From Leucobacter salsicius M1-8 (GTDB taxonomy: Bacteria > Actinomycetota > Actinomycetes > Actinomycetales > Microbacteriaceae): 64,000 nucleotides of DNA. This document shows positions 29,744-39,359 of the stretch, piece by piece. Position 1 is the first letter of the stretch; every line of letters starts with the position of its first letter. Position numbers and translations under genes: made by a program. The DNA lies in assembly GCF_000350525.1 (NCBI RefSeq), contig NZ_AOCN01000012.1, positions 82,269 through 146,268 of the forward strand. The letters are read 5' to 3'. The notes under the pieces are model-generated. The model saw only the letters and a program-made list of their open reading frames with translations. It did no database searches and was not told the origin of the DNA.

Positions 29744-31583
29744 CTACTCGCTGAGCTGACGGCGCGACCTTCGCAGCCCCGCCCCTCCGACGGCGAGCGC
29801 GAGCAAGAGGCACAGACCCACGATTGCGAAGGCGGGCGAGTGGCCTTCAGCGCCCGTCGCGCTCAGCCCCGCGGCCTCAGGCCCGTTCGGGCTACCCTCG
29901 CTACCAGCACCGTTCGCCGCTGATCCGGATCCCGCGGCTTGCGAGGCAGCTGCGCTTGACGCGCCCGCGGTGGCGCCGGCGGCCGCGGCGTTGTCGACCC
30001 CACCAGCGGTATCCGCAGTGGCATCGACCGTGGGTGTTGGCGGCTTAATGACGGGCCTCGCGCTGTCCCCCAGCACGATGAGTTCGCCGCCACGAGCACT
30101 CACGGGCACCCCGTTTGCCTGTGCCTTCAGGCTCGAGAGAATGATCTCGTCGATCTCGGGGCACCACGTTCTCGAACTTGATTGTGCGGCGGGCCCCCGG
30201 GAGGATACTGCCCTCCAGCTCTTGGTTCTGGGGAATGATTGTGTCCAGCTGCACCGCGATGCTGGTGAGTGTTTCGGGGCTGTTGTTCTCGACGAGCACG
30301 TACACCTCGATCTTCTCCCCCGGCGACGCCGCGCCGTCCCCATTGGTGTCAATGACTCGCGCCTTCACGTCGGTGCGCACGTCAATGGGAGCTGGCACCG
30401 CTGGCGAAAACTTGGCTGTGTTGTTGGCCAGGTTCGTGTCTACCTCGTTGAGCTCGACACGGCCGGTCCACTGACTCGCAACCACCGAAGCGTCTACGGG
30501 CGCACCCAACTCGAACCGCAGGCTGCGTGATTCACCGGGCTGCAGCGCACCGCCGATGCATTGGTGGGCTCCCACCGTGGCAGTACAGGTTCAAGGCGCG
30601 GTTACCGGACGAGTGTCTGCGGTGTCTGGGGCCAGCCGCAGCTGGTAACCGGTGATCAGCGTTGAACCGACGTTGTGCACTGTGGCAGTGACGAGGTGAG
30701 TGTCGCCCGCGCCCGTACGCTCCGAAGCGACCTTGAGCGCCACGTCGCCGGGCGGCGGCGGGATCATGGCACCGTCGAGTTGATTTGATGTCTCCCCGGT
30801 GGAGTAACCTACGACCTCAGCCGCAATCGGGTCCACCGAAGTGATCTTGATCTGCACCGACCCTCCGCCGTTCGACATGAAGCCGAGATTGCCATTGCCG
30901 TAGGTCCATGCAGCACCAAAGCTGCCGCTCTTGACCCGCGAGGAGTCGAGCGCGGGGATCGCCCCGGGGGTCACAGCTCCGTCGAGGGAGACACGTGTCA
31001 GTTTCGCCTGGTTGCCCGTGCCCGAGAGCCCCCAGAAAAACCCGTCGTTCCAGGCCATACCGATGGGCTCAAACTTTTGCGGCAGCGTCTTCACGCCACA
31101 CGAATTCGACGCCACCACGTCAAAGCAGCCGAGCTCTCTCCCGCCATTTGCAACATAGAACAGCTGGTCTTCAAACGCGCCTGCACCGAAAGCTGCGGCT
31201 GAACTCGAACTTCCAAACCTCGTAATGCCACCGTCGCTGTTGATAACGTTCTCGACCGATCCGTCATCGAGAATCCGCAGGAGCGTGCCGCCATTGTTTG
31301 CAATCGCGTACAGCGACGAGGTGGGAAGGTGCGCCGCAAGTGCATTGTAGGTTGTGGCCGCGGGGGCACCCACCGTCTCCATCGTCAGCTTACCGTCGGC
31401 ATCAATCTGCCCGCGAGTGAGCTGCGTCGGGTCACCCACAGAGATGTAGAGGCCGGGTTCATGCTGAGCGGAGCCCGCCGCGTGGGCGATGCTCGTCGGA
31501 ACGATAGCTCCGGCAAGCACGACGGCACCTGCGACCAGCAGTGCGCTCAGGCGCCTCGAAACATTTGATGCCCGAAGGGCCAT
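29744..31583 (-). pseudogene. Secreted surface protein with C-terminal membrane anchor, broken by TGA and a frameshift
   Basis: ATG 31583 (GGGGAG 8 nt upstream) starts a clear signal peptide ending AHA near residue 35. Residues to ~330 form a beta-propeller-like domain (EPGLYISVGD, repeated GS/NGG turns). The frame meets TGA at 30593-30591, continues in the same frame through a DUF11-like domain (TNLANNTAKFSP, NGDGAASPGEKIEVYVLVEN), and at a four-G run (30158-30161, CCCC on the coding strand) needs removal of one base to continue as EIDEIILSSLKAQANG. The end has an Ala/Gly-rich stalk, a TM helix and RRSRRQLSE. Two lesions make a full product unlikely. It is convergent with the broken sigma gene, with 9 nt between stops. 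Confidence 0.8.
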
Positions 31584-31751
31584 CTGACACACTCCCCAAA
31601 TACAGTGTGCACAGCTACCTCCCCCGAGCGCCGCGCATAGCGACCTCTCGCTACACATTGACCAAAGTATACGTGACCTCCATTACGCCACATATTCGTC
31701 GCAAGTCCTTGGACCCATTCACCCCGGCTTCGCATTCGTATCTCTTGGGCC

Positions 31752-32375
31752 CTAGACCCCCATGGAACCGAAGGCTAGCCGCGCAGCGATCACCAGCATA
31801 ACCGCCGCAACAATGCCGTCGAGAATCTGCCATGATCGTGGGGTCGCAAAGAACCGCGTGAGCAGGCGCGCACCGTATCCGAGCGCAAAGAACCACACGA
31901 CGCTCGCGATGGCTCCGCCCGCGGCAAACCACCACTTCTCGGGGTCACCCTGCGCATTGCCAATCGATCCCATCAGCACCATCGTGTCGAGATAGACGTG
32001 CGGGTTGAGGTACGTAATCGCGAGGCACGCGAGCACCGTACGCTTCAGCGAACCAGCGGTACCGTTCGCGCTCTGGTCCACAATCATGCCCTCGGGCTTC
32101 ATCGCGCGTCGCACCGCGGTCCACGCATACCAGAGCAAGAACACGACGCCGCCCCAGCGCACGATCTCGAGCACGATGGGGGCGCGCTCAACAACGAAAC
32201 CGATCCCGGCCACTCCCAGGGTCTCGAGGAGCGCATCAGTAAGCCCGCAGATGAGCACCACGGGCAGCACGTGTTCACGTCGAATGCCCTGACGCAATAC
32301 AAACGCATTCTGCGCGCCGATCGCCATGATGAGCGATAGACCGCTGCCGATACCGATGAGGAGAGGAATGATCAC
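31752..32375 (-). CDS. lysE: LysE/ArgO-family basic amino acid exporter
   Basis: 207 residues, six membrane segments. The start region GIGSGLSLIMAIGAQNAFVLRQG matches the conserved PGPQNAFVLRQG region of LysE/ArgO, and ITYLNPHVYLDT is the second family motif. These proteins export lysine and arginine. GTG 32375 is chosen because TAGCGT ends 7 nt upstream (32383-32388), the leaderless pattern; a GTG at 32402 is in frame but has no site. It is divergent from lysG, its usual activator. Confidence 0.88.
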   Translation of the reverse strand: MIIPLLIGIGSGLSLIMAIGAQNAFVLRQGIRREHVLPVVLICGLTDALLETLGVAGIGFVVERAPIVLEIVRWGGVVFLLWYAWTAVRRAMKPEGMIVDQSANGTAGSLKRTVLACLAITYLNPHVYLDTMVLMGSIGNAQGDPEKWWFAAGGAIASVVWFFALGYGARLLTRFFATPRSWQILDGIVAAVMLVIAARLAFGSMGV

Positions 32376-32466
32376 AGCATCGACGCTAGGGCCTCGGGGC
32401 ACTCATCTGCCACTTCAGCGCACCTCATGTTTCTTCAGGCGCATTAGCAGTGCTTAACTTAGACGC

Positions 32467-33369
32467 ATGGACCTGCCCGTGGAGCACCTGCAAACCTTCG
32501 CCGCCATCATCGCAGAGGGCAGCTTCGAAGGTGCCGCCCGGCGCCTGCACATCACTCCCTCGGCCGTGAGCCAACGCGTGCGCGCCATGGAGCAACGCTC
32601 CGGATCCGTGCTGCTGCGCCGCACCCGGCCCGTCACCACCACCGCTGCAGGTGCGACCGTGCTGCGCGCCGCCCGACAGGTCGAACAGATCATGAGCGAC
32701 GTCGCGGTCGAACTCGAGCAGGGCCCGGCGGGCGGTGCACTGATTCCCATCGTCGTCAACGCCGATTCACTCGCAACCTGGTTCGTGCCGGCGCTCGCCC
32801 GCGCGGCCCGCGAGACCGGTGCCCGCTTCGAGGTGCTACGCGCCGATGAAACCGTATCCACTGAAAAGCTCCGCAACGGTGAGGTGATGGCCGCGCTCAC
32901 GGCCACCGCTGAAGCGGTGCCCGGCTGCACCTCCACACACATCGGGGTCGACCGGTACCGCGCCGTCGCAAGCCCCGAGTTCGCCGCCACTCACTTTGCC
33001 GAAGGTGTTACCGCAGAAGCCCTCGCCGTCGCCCCCATCGTGGAGTTCGACCGCCACGATGCCTTTCAACGCCGCTTCATGCGGCAGGTCACGCGCGCCA
33101 CTATCTCTCCACCACGCCATTTCGTGCCGTCGTCGGCCGAGTTTGCCCACGCGGTCGCCCTCGGCATGGGCTGGGGCATGCTCCCCGAGCTGCAGTGCGC
33201 CCCCGGCATCGCCGCGGGCACCCTGGTGCCGCTGGGCAGTGACTCGTCCCTCGACCTCCCGCTGTACTGGCAGCGATGGAACTTGCGCTCCCCCGCCCTC
33301 GACGCCCTCTCCGCAATCATTGCCGATGAGGCGCGGGTCGCCCTGGCCCCATCCGAATCACACCCCTAA
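32467..33369 (+). CDS. lysG: LysR-family activator of lysE (LysG/ArgP)
   Basis: 300 residues. The N-terminal HTH has LQTFAAIIAEGSFEGAARRL and TPSAVSQRVRAMEQ, and the effector domain has VNADSLATWFVPAL, LYWQRWNL and GMGWGMLPE, all closely matching Corynebacterium LysG. It binds lysine or arginine and turns on the exporter. ATG 32467 has TAACTT ending 6 nt upstream and no ribosome site. The 91 nt to lysE should hold the operator. Confidence 0.9.
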   Translation: MDLPVEHLQTFAAIIAEGSFEGAARRLHITPSAVSQRVRAMEQRSGSVLLRRTRPVTTTAAGATVLRAARQVEQIMSDVAVELEQGPAGGALIPIVVNADSLATWFVPALARAARETGARFEVLRADETVSTEKLRNGEVMAALTATAEAVPGCTSTHIGVDRYRAVASPEFAATHFAEGVTAEALAVAPIVEFDRHDAFQRRFMRQVTRATISPPRHFVPSSAEFAHAVALGMGWGMLPELQCAPGIAAGTLVPLGSDSSLDLPLYWQRWNLRSPALDALSAIIADEARVALAPSESHP

Positions 33370-33453
33370 ACCTCGGCGCGTCAGGAATATTGTGCGCGCC
33401 CGCGCGTTACAACTGGTCGGTAGGAATTAACTGACCTTTAGGAGTCCCCGCTA

Positions 33454-34029
33454 GTGAACCCTCGTCTCGCCCAGACCAGTGCCCCCGTTCTGCCCACCCT
33501 CGCCGAGCGCTGGAGCCCCCGCGCCTTTGACGATGCACACGAGTTCCCCGAGGGCGCACTGCGCGGCGTGTTCGAGGCGGCCCGCTGGGCGCCCAGCGCC
33601 AGCAACACGCAGCCGTGGCGATTCATTCTCGCGCGCCGCGGGTCAGACAGCTTTGCCAAGATCGAAGCACAGCTGATGGGCTTCAACCAGATGTGGGCCG
33701 GCACCGCTGCAGCCCTCATTGTGAACGTCGCCGAGACCGCCGACGCCGAGGGGAACGCCCGCCCGTGGGCCGAGTACGACCTGGGACAGGCCGTCGCGCA
33801 CCTCAGCATCCAGGCACAGAGCGAGGGCTACCACCTGCACCAGATGGGCGGGTTCGACCGCGACGGCATCTCGGCAGCCTTTGACCTCGAGGCTCGTCTC
33901 GTGCCCGTATCGATCACGGCCGTGGGCGCGATCGGATCTGCCGACTCGCTGCCTGAGGCGCTGCGCGAACGCGAGCTGGCACCACGCAGCCGCTTCGACC
34001 TCGACGACATCATGCTCGTACGCGACTAG
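33454..34029 (+). CDS. Nitroreductase family protein
   Basis: 191 residues, the usual size. ARWAPSASNTQPWRFI near the N-terminus is the FMN-binding signature, and the C-terminal half has GQAVAHLSIQAQSEGYHLHQMGG. NAD(P)H-dependent FMN enzymes of this group reduce nitro compounds, quinones or flavin. GTG 33454 is preceded by TAGGAG. It stands 84 nt after lysG and may be transcribed alone. Confidence 0.88.
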   Translation: MNPRLAQTSAPVLPTLAERWSPRAFDDAHEFPEGALRGVFEAARWAPSASNTQPWRFILARRGSDSFAKIEAQLMGFNQMWAGTAAALIVNVAETADAEGNARPWAEYDLGQAVAHLSIQAQSEGYHLHQMGGFDRDGISAAFDLEARLVPVSITAVGAIGSADSLPEALRERELAPRSRFDLDDIMLVRD

Positions 34030-34042
34030 TCAATGCTGTGCG

Positions 34043-34070
34043 GTGGGTCTGGGCTCCGGCCCAGACCCAC
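34043..34070. terminator. 12-bp perfect stem-loop between convergent genes
   Basis: Arms 34043-34054 and 34059-34070 (GTGGGTCTGGGC / GCCCAGACCCAC), 4-nt loop. It sits 13 nt from both flanking stop codons, so it can serve both strands. Confidence 0.8.
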
Positions 34071-34083
34071 ACTCAAGGCCGAG

Positions 34084-34500
34084 CTAGCCCGCGGAGAATC
34101 TCGCGTCTGCGTCGTCGAGACGCAACGCACGCACCAGTTCGGCGGCGTGCACGGTCGATAGGATCACGCGTGAATACTGGTCGAACTCGCCGACCCAGCC
34201 GCGTTCCTCATCAGGATGCGTGGGGCGCTCGAAGTCAATCACCACGGCCTCGCGGCCCGAACGCGCCAGCACGAAATCGCGGCCCGTCAGGTTGCGCCAG
34301 GTACCGGCTGCGTACTTGCCGGGCACATGCGTGCCTGGCGCCCGCACCCCGTGAATCCAGATCCACGGATCGTCGGTGATAATCGCAGACGTAATGGCGG
34401 CGCGCTCAAGCGTCACGTCGTGACGGCGAAACGCGGCGAGCTTCTCGGCCGCCGTCAGCTTCACGACGACGCGGTCTGCGTACACTTCAACGCGTGCCAT
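34084..34500 (-). CDS. Conserved actinobacterial protein of unknown function
   Basis: 138 residues, soluble, rich in beta strands, starting MARVEVYADRVVVKLTAAEKL, with HGVRAPGTHVPGKYAAGTW in the middle. This matches a widespread actinobacterial family whose members also keep the GWRAPGT-x-PG motif and have a predicted PH-like fold; no function is known. It starts 4 nt after hemD on the same strand, so it is probably co-transcribed. Confidence 0.65.
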   Translation of the reverse strand: MARVEVYADRVVVKLTAAEKLAAFRRHDVTLERAAITSAIITDDPWIWIHGVRAPGTHVPGKYAAGTWRNLTGRDFVLARSGREAVVIDFERPTHPDEERGWVGEFDQYSRVILSTVHAAELVRALRLDDADARFSAG

Positions 34501-34504
34501 CGGG

Positions 34505-35308
34505 CTAGTCCAGCGTGTCGCTCTGGTCGAGCACCGACTCGACGGCGTCGATCATGGCGCGCTTCGTCTCGTACAGCGGGTGGTGCGGGTCGTCAGCCTC
34601 GACTGGCAAACCCAGCGCGGCTGCGGCCTCGACCGTGTTGATACCGACGCATGCCAGCAGCGTGTCCGCAGGCAGCTCGGGAAACTGTGACGCCACTTCT
34701 TGCGCGATCTTCGCCGAGGCGACCACGATCGCGTTAATGCGGCCCGACTCGAGATCCTCGTGAATGTGCACCGAAGCGGGCACGCCCACGGTGCGGAACG
34801 CGAGCACCTGGGTGACGTCATGGCCGCGACCAATCAGCCCCTGCGTGAGCACGGGAATGGCGACGTCAGAACGCAGCGTGAGCACGCGCAAGACGTCACC
34901 CGAATCGATCTCGGGCCATTCGCGCAACAGCGCATGGGTACTGTTCTCTTCGCCAGCGGGTGTGCGAGCAATCTCGTAGCCAGCATTCTTGAACGCCATG
35001 GCCGTCGCCTCGCCCACGATGGCGATGCGAGTGTCCGGATGAATGACCGCGTTGTGGTGTTGCAGCACGTCGGCGACCGTCGAGCTCGTCGCCGTCATCC
35101 AATCGAATTTGCCTGCTTCAAGATCTTTGAGCGCGTCAACGAGCTTGTCTTCTTCGCGCGTGTGAGCGAAGTCAACGAGCGGTGCAATCACCGTGTGTGC
35201 ACCCTGCTCTCGAAGAGCCTTCGAGACCAGATCGCCCCAAGTTCCCCCGCGCGGGACCAGCACTCGCAGGCCACTGAGCGGTTTCGCCTCAGCCGACATA
35301 GACCCCAC
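34505..35308 (-). CDS. hemD: Uroporphyrinogen-III synthase
   Basis: 267 residues. The two-lobed HemD pattern is visible: GLRVLVPRGGTWGD at the start, WMTATSSTVADVL closing lobe one, IAIVGEATAMAFKNAGY as the family's C-terminal-like TA motif, and VVASAKIAQEV with LLACVGINTVEAAAALG late. It closes hydroxymethylbilane to uroporphyrinogen III. GTG 35308 has TAGCGT ending 7 nt upstream (35316-35321), while ATG 35299 lacks any site, so I take the GTG. Other heme genes are absent, apart from a degenerate HemG/HemY-like oxidoreductase 1.3 kb upstream. Confidence 0.85.
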   Translation of the reverse strand: MGSMSAEAKPLSGLRVLVPRGGTWGDLVSKALREQGAHTVIAPLVDFAHTREEDKLVDALKDLEAGKFDWMTATSSTVADVLQHHNAVIHPDTRIAIVGEATAMAFKNAGYEIARTPAGEENSTHALLREWPEIDSGDVLRVLTLRSDVAIPVLTQGLIGRGHDVTQVLAFRTVGVPASVHIHEDLESGRINAIVVASAKIAQEVASQFPELPADTLLACVGINTVEAAAALGLPVEADDPHHPLYETKRAMIDAVESVLDQSDTLD

Positions 35309-35475
35309 TCACTCGACGCTAAATATTGGAAGCCTGGTCAATAACAGCTGCAACCGACCTGGCGGACGACGGAAATCCGTTATCCCTATTCTTACCCTGC
35401 CACCCCTGTGACGCAAAACGAGGGCACGCGGGGCGGCAAACAGTAGCCGAACCGTGACCTCTTGTCTCTTACGAA

Positions 35476-35733
35476 CTATACGCGCTTCGAGACGGCGCGC
35501 ACGACGCCCCACACTCCCAGCCCTACGACAGCGGCCGCACCGGCGACTGCTATCGCGAATGCGACGGGGCGCGTTCGTCTGGCCTCGACGACGCGACGCT
35601 TCGCCCCATCGATCGCTTCGTCGACACGACGCGCGTAATTGAGCTGGTGGGTGAGCTGCCCCAATGTGTCGTACAGCTCGGCCCGGGCCTGAGCTGCGTC
35701 GGCAACTCCCTGCTGCTGATGCTCAGCGTTCAT
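35476..35733 (-). CDS. DUF3618-like small membrane protein
   Basis: 85 residues. RAELYDTLGQLTHQLNYARRVDEA near the N-terminus matches DUF3618, followed by a basic stretch and one membrane helix (residues ~60-80). ATG 35733 overlaps the holin-family stop (ATGA) and has GAGGAAGG 9 nt upstream. It is the last gene of a three-gene envelope operon. Confidence 0.75.
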   Translation of the reverse strand: MNAEHQQQGVADAAQARAELYDTLGQLTHQLNYARRVDEAIDGAKRRVVEARRTRPVAFAIAVAGAAAVVGLGVWGVVRAVSKRV

Positions 35734-36191
35734 CGCCAATTACCTTCCTCGTTCACCTGGGGCATTCCCTCGCGAGACTTTGCCGTGTCGGCGTCAGAAT
35801 TGATTCGCACCTCGGCGAGCACTGCAGCGTCTCCCTCGAGGCGGCCCAGCGTCTCGGCAGGCATCGGGTTGCCCCGTTTGATCAGCCACACCCCGCCGAG
35901 AATCGCGGCCGCAGCGAGCAGCAAGAACGCCCCCGCGACGGTGAGCGCCGCCAGCCACCAGGGCCACACGAGCGCAAGGGCGGCTACGGCGGCAATGAGG
36001 AGCGCCTGCAGCATAAAGAACAAGAAGAACAGGGCGACTACAATCGCGCCCAGTCCGATGCCTGCCTGCTTCGCCTTCGAAACGACCTCGCGTTTGGCGT
36101 TCTCGAACTCGATCTTGGCGAGCGTGATGATCTGGTGGGGCAGGCGCGCAAGCAGCTCGAACGTGCCCAACTCACCCTTGCGGCGGCTCAC
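35730..36191 (-). CDS. Phage holin family protein (actinobacterial holin superfamily III)
   Basis: 153 residues. LARLPHQIITLAKIEFENAKREV is followed by two membrane segments (residues ~48-75 and 80-105), the layout of PF07332. Despite the name, this chromosomal family is conserved in actinobacteria and linked with the cell envelope, not lysis. It overlaps both neighbours by 4 nt, in the order YtxH-like, holin-like, DUF3618. Confidence 0.8.
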   Translation of the reverse strand: MSRRKGELGTFELLARLPHQIITLAKIEFENAKREVVSKAKQAGIGLGAIVVALFFLFFMLQALLIAAVAALALVWPWWLAALTVAGAFLLLAAAAILGGVWLIKRGNPMPAETLGRLEGDAAVLAEVRINSDADTAKSREGMPQVNEEGNWR

Positions 36192-36523
36192 GCGTCGCTC
36201 GTTTGGTCATCTGGCGCGGGCGCGGCGGGCGCACCGGGCGCAGCCGATGCCGCAGGCTTCGCGGCTGCCGCAGGCTTCGCGGTCGAATCGTCCTGCACAA
36301 ACGCGGCAAACGCGCCTTTGCCGGCGCGAACCGCGGCTGCCTTCACACTGTCTACCTGGCCTTGCGCGGCCTCGCGCACCAGGCTCACGCCACGCTGCAC
36401 CGGTGCGGTCTGCCACACGGACTGCGCGCCCCGCTTAATCTGCGCGTAACGCTCGCGCCCGGCTCTCGTACCCAACACGTATCCGACGGCCGCGCCGAGC
36501 ACGAATGCGACTTTGCCCTTCAT
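36188..36523 (-). CDS. YtxH-like membrane-anchored protein
   Basis: 111 residues. MKGKVAFVLGAAVGYVLGTRAGRERY is a Gly/Ala-rich N-terminal helix with the GTRAGRERY end typical of this group, followed by an amphipathic middle and an Ala/Pro-rich C-terminus (residues ~83-111). GGGAGG lies 5 nt before ATG 36523. First gene of the operon. Confidence 0.75.
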   Translation of the reverse strand: MKGKVAFVLGAAVGYVLGTRAGRERYAQIKRGAQSVWQTAPVQRGVSLVREAAQGQVDSVKAAAVRAGKGAFAAFVQDDSTAKPAAAAKPAASAAPGAPAAPAPDDQTSDA

Positions 36524-36609
36524 AATGCCTCCCGCCAATGGCGATTCATGAGTTGTAGCCAGCCTACTCGCCCACCCCGGGGCGCGCATACCCGCTGCGG
36601 AATACGTGG

Positions 36610-38145
36610 CTAGTCGCTAATACCGGTCAGCCGACGGCGCAGGTGCACGCTCGCACGCCGCGCATCCTCCACTGCCGACGCGAGGTCGCCGGCGTGCAGC
36701 CCGCGGCCCACGCGCAACTGCCAGGCGTGCTCGATCCGCTCAGCGGCGAGCTCCTCGGCTGCGGCGTCACGCGCCTGCACCTGCGCCCAGGGCGCCAACT
36801 GCCATTCGACATCGGCGTGCGCGAGCGCGGGATGCTCCTCGCGTACGGCCTGTAGCTGCGCGCCCGCGTCACCCTGCGCTGCATCGGCCGACCCCGCGGC
36901 AGTCACGCGCCACTGGTCTCGCGCCACGCGTTCGTACTGCACCGACCATCCCGATACGCCACTGGAGACCGCGACAACGTCGCAATCGGCACTGCCTTCG
37001 CCCGCTGATCCGGATCCCTCCGACGCAGCGGCCGCGGCCGCTGCGAGGCCCGCGGGCAGATCCGCGATCGCCGCGGGCGCCTGGAGCGTCGCGCGCCAGA
37101 GCGCGTGCTCTGCGTCGCGCGCAAAAGCGCGGAGCGCATCGGGCACTGCCCAGCGCGCCGAGATCCCCGCGATGACGGCGACGACGTCGATGGCCTCGCC
37201 GTCGTGCTCAATAACGCGCCAGTGGGGCGAGAACAGCTGGGCCACGGCCGAGTCGGCGCGCGCACCACCCGCCGCGTCCTCAAGTCTGATGGCCTCGACA
37301 ACCGGGGCCCCGAACTGCACCCCGTAGAGCGCAAGCCGTTCGATGAGCGCGGCGCGCAGGCCCTGCCACCCTCCGGCGGGGCGCACTCGCGTCTCGCGGG
37401 CAGCATGATCCTCGGCCTCGGTGAGCACAGCCCCCGAGAGCGATCCGGCGACCGTGAGCGCGCCATTCAGACCCGGGGCGGCGATCGCGACGTCGACGTC
37501 GTTCGCGGAGACACCGAAGCGCGCACGCACAAGCGGATCCACCACGCGATCGAGCATCTGCTGCCCCATGCGGCTGCGTACCAGCGTTCCAAGCGCAGTC
37601 GTCTTGCCGATGGTGAGCACCGGGCGCACGCGGTCGACCGAGGCGCGCAGCGCGCCCCGCCCACCGAGCAGCGCGATCGAATCGCTCGACATGGGCACCG
37701 CGGGCACGCCCCACACGTTGGGTTCGGGTAGCGGCTGCCAGTCGCCGTTCGCGCCGCGCAGCAGCGTGCGGCTCGGCGCGCAGGCCTCGGGCTCGGCCGC
37801 GGCGAATGCTCCGGCCGGCGCGTGGCCGAGAGTCTCACTGTCGACCGCGGGCGCGTCCTCCCGGGCCGTCGCTTCCGGGCCCGTCTGCTCCGGGCCCTCG
37901 ATGGGGCCCGCCACGTGCGCGAGGAATGCACGCAGCACACCGTCGGGGTCCGAGGCACCGCAATCCGGCGCAGTTATAGCACGCGCATCGGCAGCGAGCA
38001 CATCGGTATCGAGCACCGCAGTATCGAGCTGCGACGCGGGCAGCCCCGCGGGCACCCCAACGCGCACGCGCAGGCCGACCTCGGCGAGTTCAAGAGCCGC
38101 GGCGAGCTCGGGGATTCCGTGGCCGATGACGTAGGCGTCAAGCAT
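36610..38145 (-). CDS. Degenerate FAD-dependent oxidoreductase (protoporphyrinogen oxidase-like)
   Basis: 511 residues. The layout resembles HemG/HemY-type amine oxidases: an N-terminal Rossmann strand (AYVIGHGIPELAAALELA), a middle GGRGALRASVDRVRPVLTIGKTT-like block, and RMGQQMLDRVVDPLVRARFGVS, which matches the HemY substrate-domain helix. The dinucleotide motif is GHGIPE instead of GxGxxG, and long Ala/Glu-rich low-complexity inserts are present near residues 80-125 and 365-385, so FAD binding is doubtful. It overlaps the CPBP gene by 8 nt. The family assignment is reasonable; activity is not assured. Confidence 0.55.
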   Translation of the reverse strand: MLDAYVIGHGIPELAAALELAEVGLRVRVGVPAGLPASQLDTAVLDTDVLAADARAITAPDCGASDPDGVLRAFLAHVAGPIEGPEQTGPEATAREDAPAVDSETLGHAPAGAFAAAEPEACAPSRTLLRGANGDWQPLPEPNVWGVPAVPMSSDSIALLGGRGALRASVDRVRPVLTIGKTTALGTLVRSRMGQQMLDRVVDPLVRARFGVSANDVDVAIAAPGLNGALTVAGSLSGAVLTEAEDHAARETRVRPAGGWQGLRAALIERLALYGVQFGAPVVEAIRLEDAAGGARADSAVAQLFSPHWRVIEHDGEAIDVVAVIAGISARWAVPDALRAFARDAEHALWRATLQAPAAIADLPAGLAAAAAAASEGSGSAGEGSADCDVVAVSSGVSGWSVQYERVARDQWRVTAAGSADAAQGDAGAQLQAVREEHPALAHADVEWQLAPWAQVQARDAAAEELAAERIEHAWQLRVGRGLHAGDLASAVEDARRASVHLRRRLTGISD

Positions 38146-39316
38146 TGGGGATTCCGTTCTCGGGGGCTGCAGGAGCTGCGGGGGTTACAGGGGCGATGCT
38201 GGAGGCGGGGACGGACACCTGGATCAGGTCAATCCGTTCGCGACCGTGCCCACCGCGCGTGAAGACGCGCAGCGCGAGCCAAATAAACACCCCGAGGCCG
38301 ACGATTTCGCCGATCACGCCCGACACGCCACCGCTCGATTCGGTCTGCGCGGTCGAGCTGCCGAGCCCGCCCGCCATGAACCCGAATGCCACGAGGTTGT
38401 TGACAATGTGGATCGCGATGGCCGCTTCGAGGCCGCCGGTGCGCCAGGTCAACCAGGCAGCCACACCACCCATGAGTCCCACCGCGGCGAGGCCCCAGAT
38501 GTCGTAGATGTGCGCGAGCGCGAACCCGATTGACGGCAGCAGGATCGCCACCCACGGGGTCTTGAACCAGGCGCCGAGCACCTGCATGAACAGCCCGCGG
38601 AACACGACCTCCTCGGCGGTCGCCTGGAACGGCACGAGCAGCAGCACCATCAGCATCGAAATGAGTGCGAGCTGCCAGCTAAAGCTATCGTCGGCGCCCG
38701 CGGTCGACTCAGTCACGGTGGCGGGGTCGAACAGCAGACCAGCAGCGATTCCCGCAGCGTTCATCGCGATCACCGAGAGGACCGCCGCACCCATGAGCCG
38801 CCCGAGCAGGCCCCAGCGCATGCGACCAGCGACCGACCAGATGCGGCCCGCGGGCTTCATGCCCATGGTGCGCATACCCAGATCGACCGCGGGGATCATC
38901 ACGATGATCGATGCCAGGGAAATGAACACCGAGACGGGGCGCTGAGTGTCAAGCATCTCGCTCGCACCCGTCGCGACATCGTCGAGGAAGGTTGGGTCAA
39001 ACGCGAGGACCAGAGGGATCGAGAGTAATCCCACGGTGACCGTGAACACCCCGAAGTAGACACCCGAGATGAGCAGCAGCAGGAGCGGCTTCCACCAGCG
39101 ATAGTTCGCGGTGCCCCGCAGCAGTCGGTGGTACTCGAGAGGCTCGGTCTCGACCGTCTGCACGACGCGGGGCTGCGCCCAGGCTGGCTGCTGCGGCGCC
39201 CCGGGAGCGGCGGCCGCGACGGGCTCTGGCCCCGGCTGCGACTGCATCTGCGGCACCGGATCGGGCCGCGCGGGCTGGAAGTCGGGCGTCGGATCGCTCG
39301 GCGTGCTGCTCGTCAT
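38138..39316 (-). CDS. CPBP family intramembrane metalloprotease
   Basis: 392 residues. A ~75-residue Pro/Gln-rich cytoplasmic N-terminus is followed by about eight membrane segments. The Abi/CAAX signature is intact: AEEVVFRGLFMQ (EExxxR), LAHIYDIWG with the first His, and HIVNN with the second. Such enzymes cleave prenylated or other membrane proteins; bacteriocin immunity is one known role. ATG 39316 directly precedes the polar N-terminus; longer open frame to 39610 crosses the glyS terminator and is rejected. Confidence 0.85.
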   Translation of the reverse strand: MTSSTPSDPTPDFQPARPDPVPQMQSQPGPEPVAAAAPGAPQQPAWAQPRVVQTVETEPLEYHRLLRGTANYRWWKPLLLLLISGVYFGVFTVTVGLLSIPLVLAFDPTFLDDVATGASEMLDTQRPVSVFISLASIIVMIPAVDLGMRTMGMKPAGRIWSVAGRMRWGLLGRLMGAAVLSVIAMNAAGIAAGLLFDPATVTESTAGADDSFSWQLALISMLMVLLLVPFQATAEEVVFRGLFMQVLGAWFKTPWVAILLPSIGFALAHIYDIWGLAAVGLMGGVAAWLTWRTGGLEAAIAIHIVNNLVAFGFMAGGLGSSTAQTESSGGVSGVIGEIVGLGVFIWLALRVFTRGGHGRERIDLIQVSVPASSIAPVTPAAPAAPENGIPNA

Positions 39317-39359
39317 AGTGTCAATCTTCTCACTCGTGTGCGGTGATGCGGGTGAGAGA

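Noticed and set aside
35730..36191. Phage lysis gene
   Set aside because: Its operon partners are YtxH-like and DUF3618 proteins and no endolysin is nearby.
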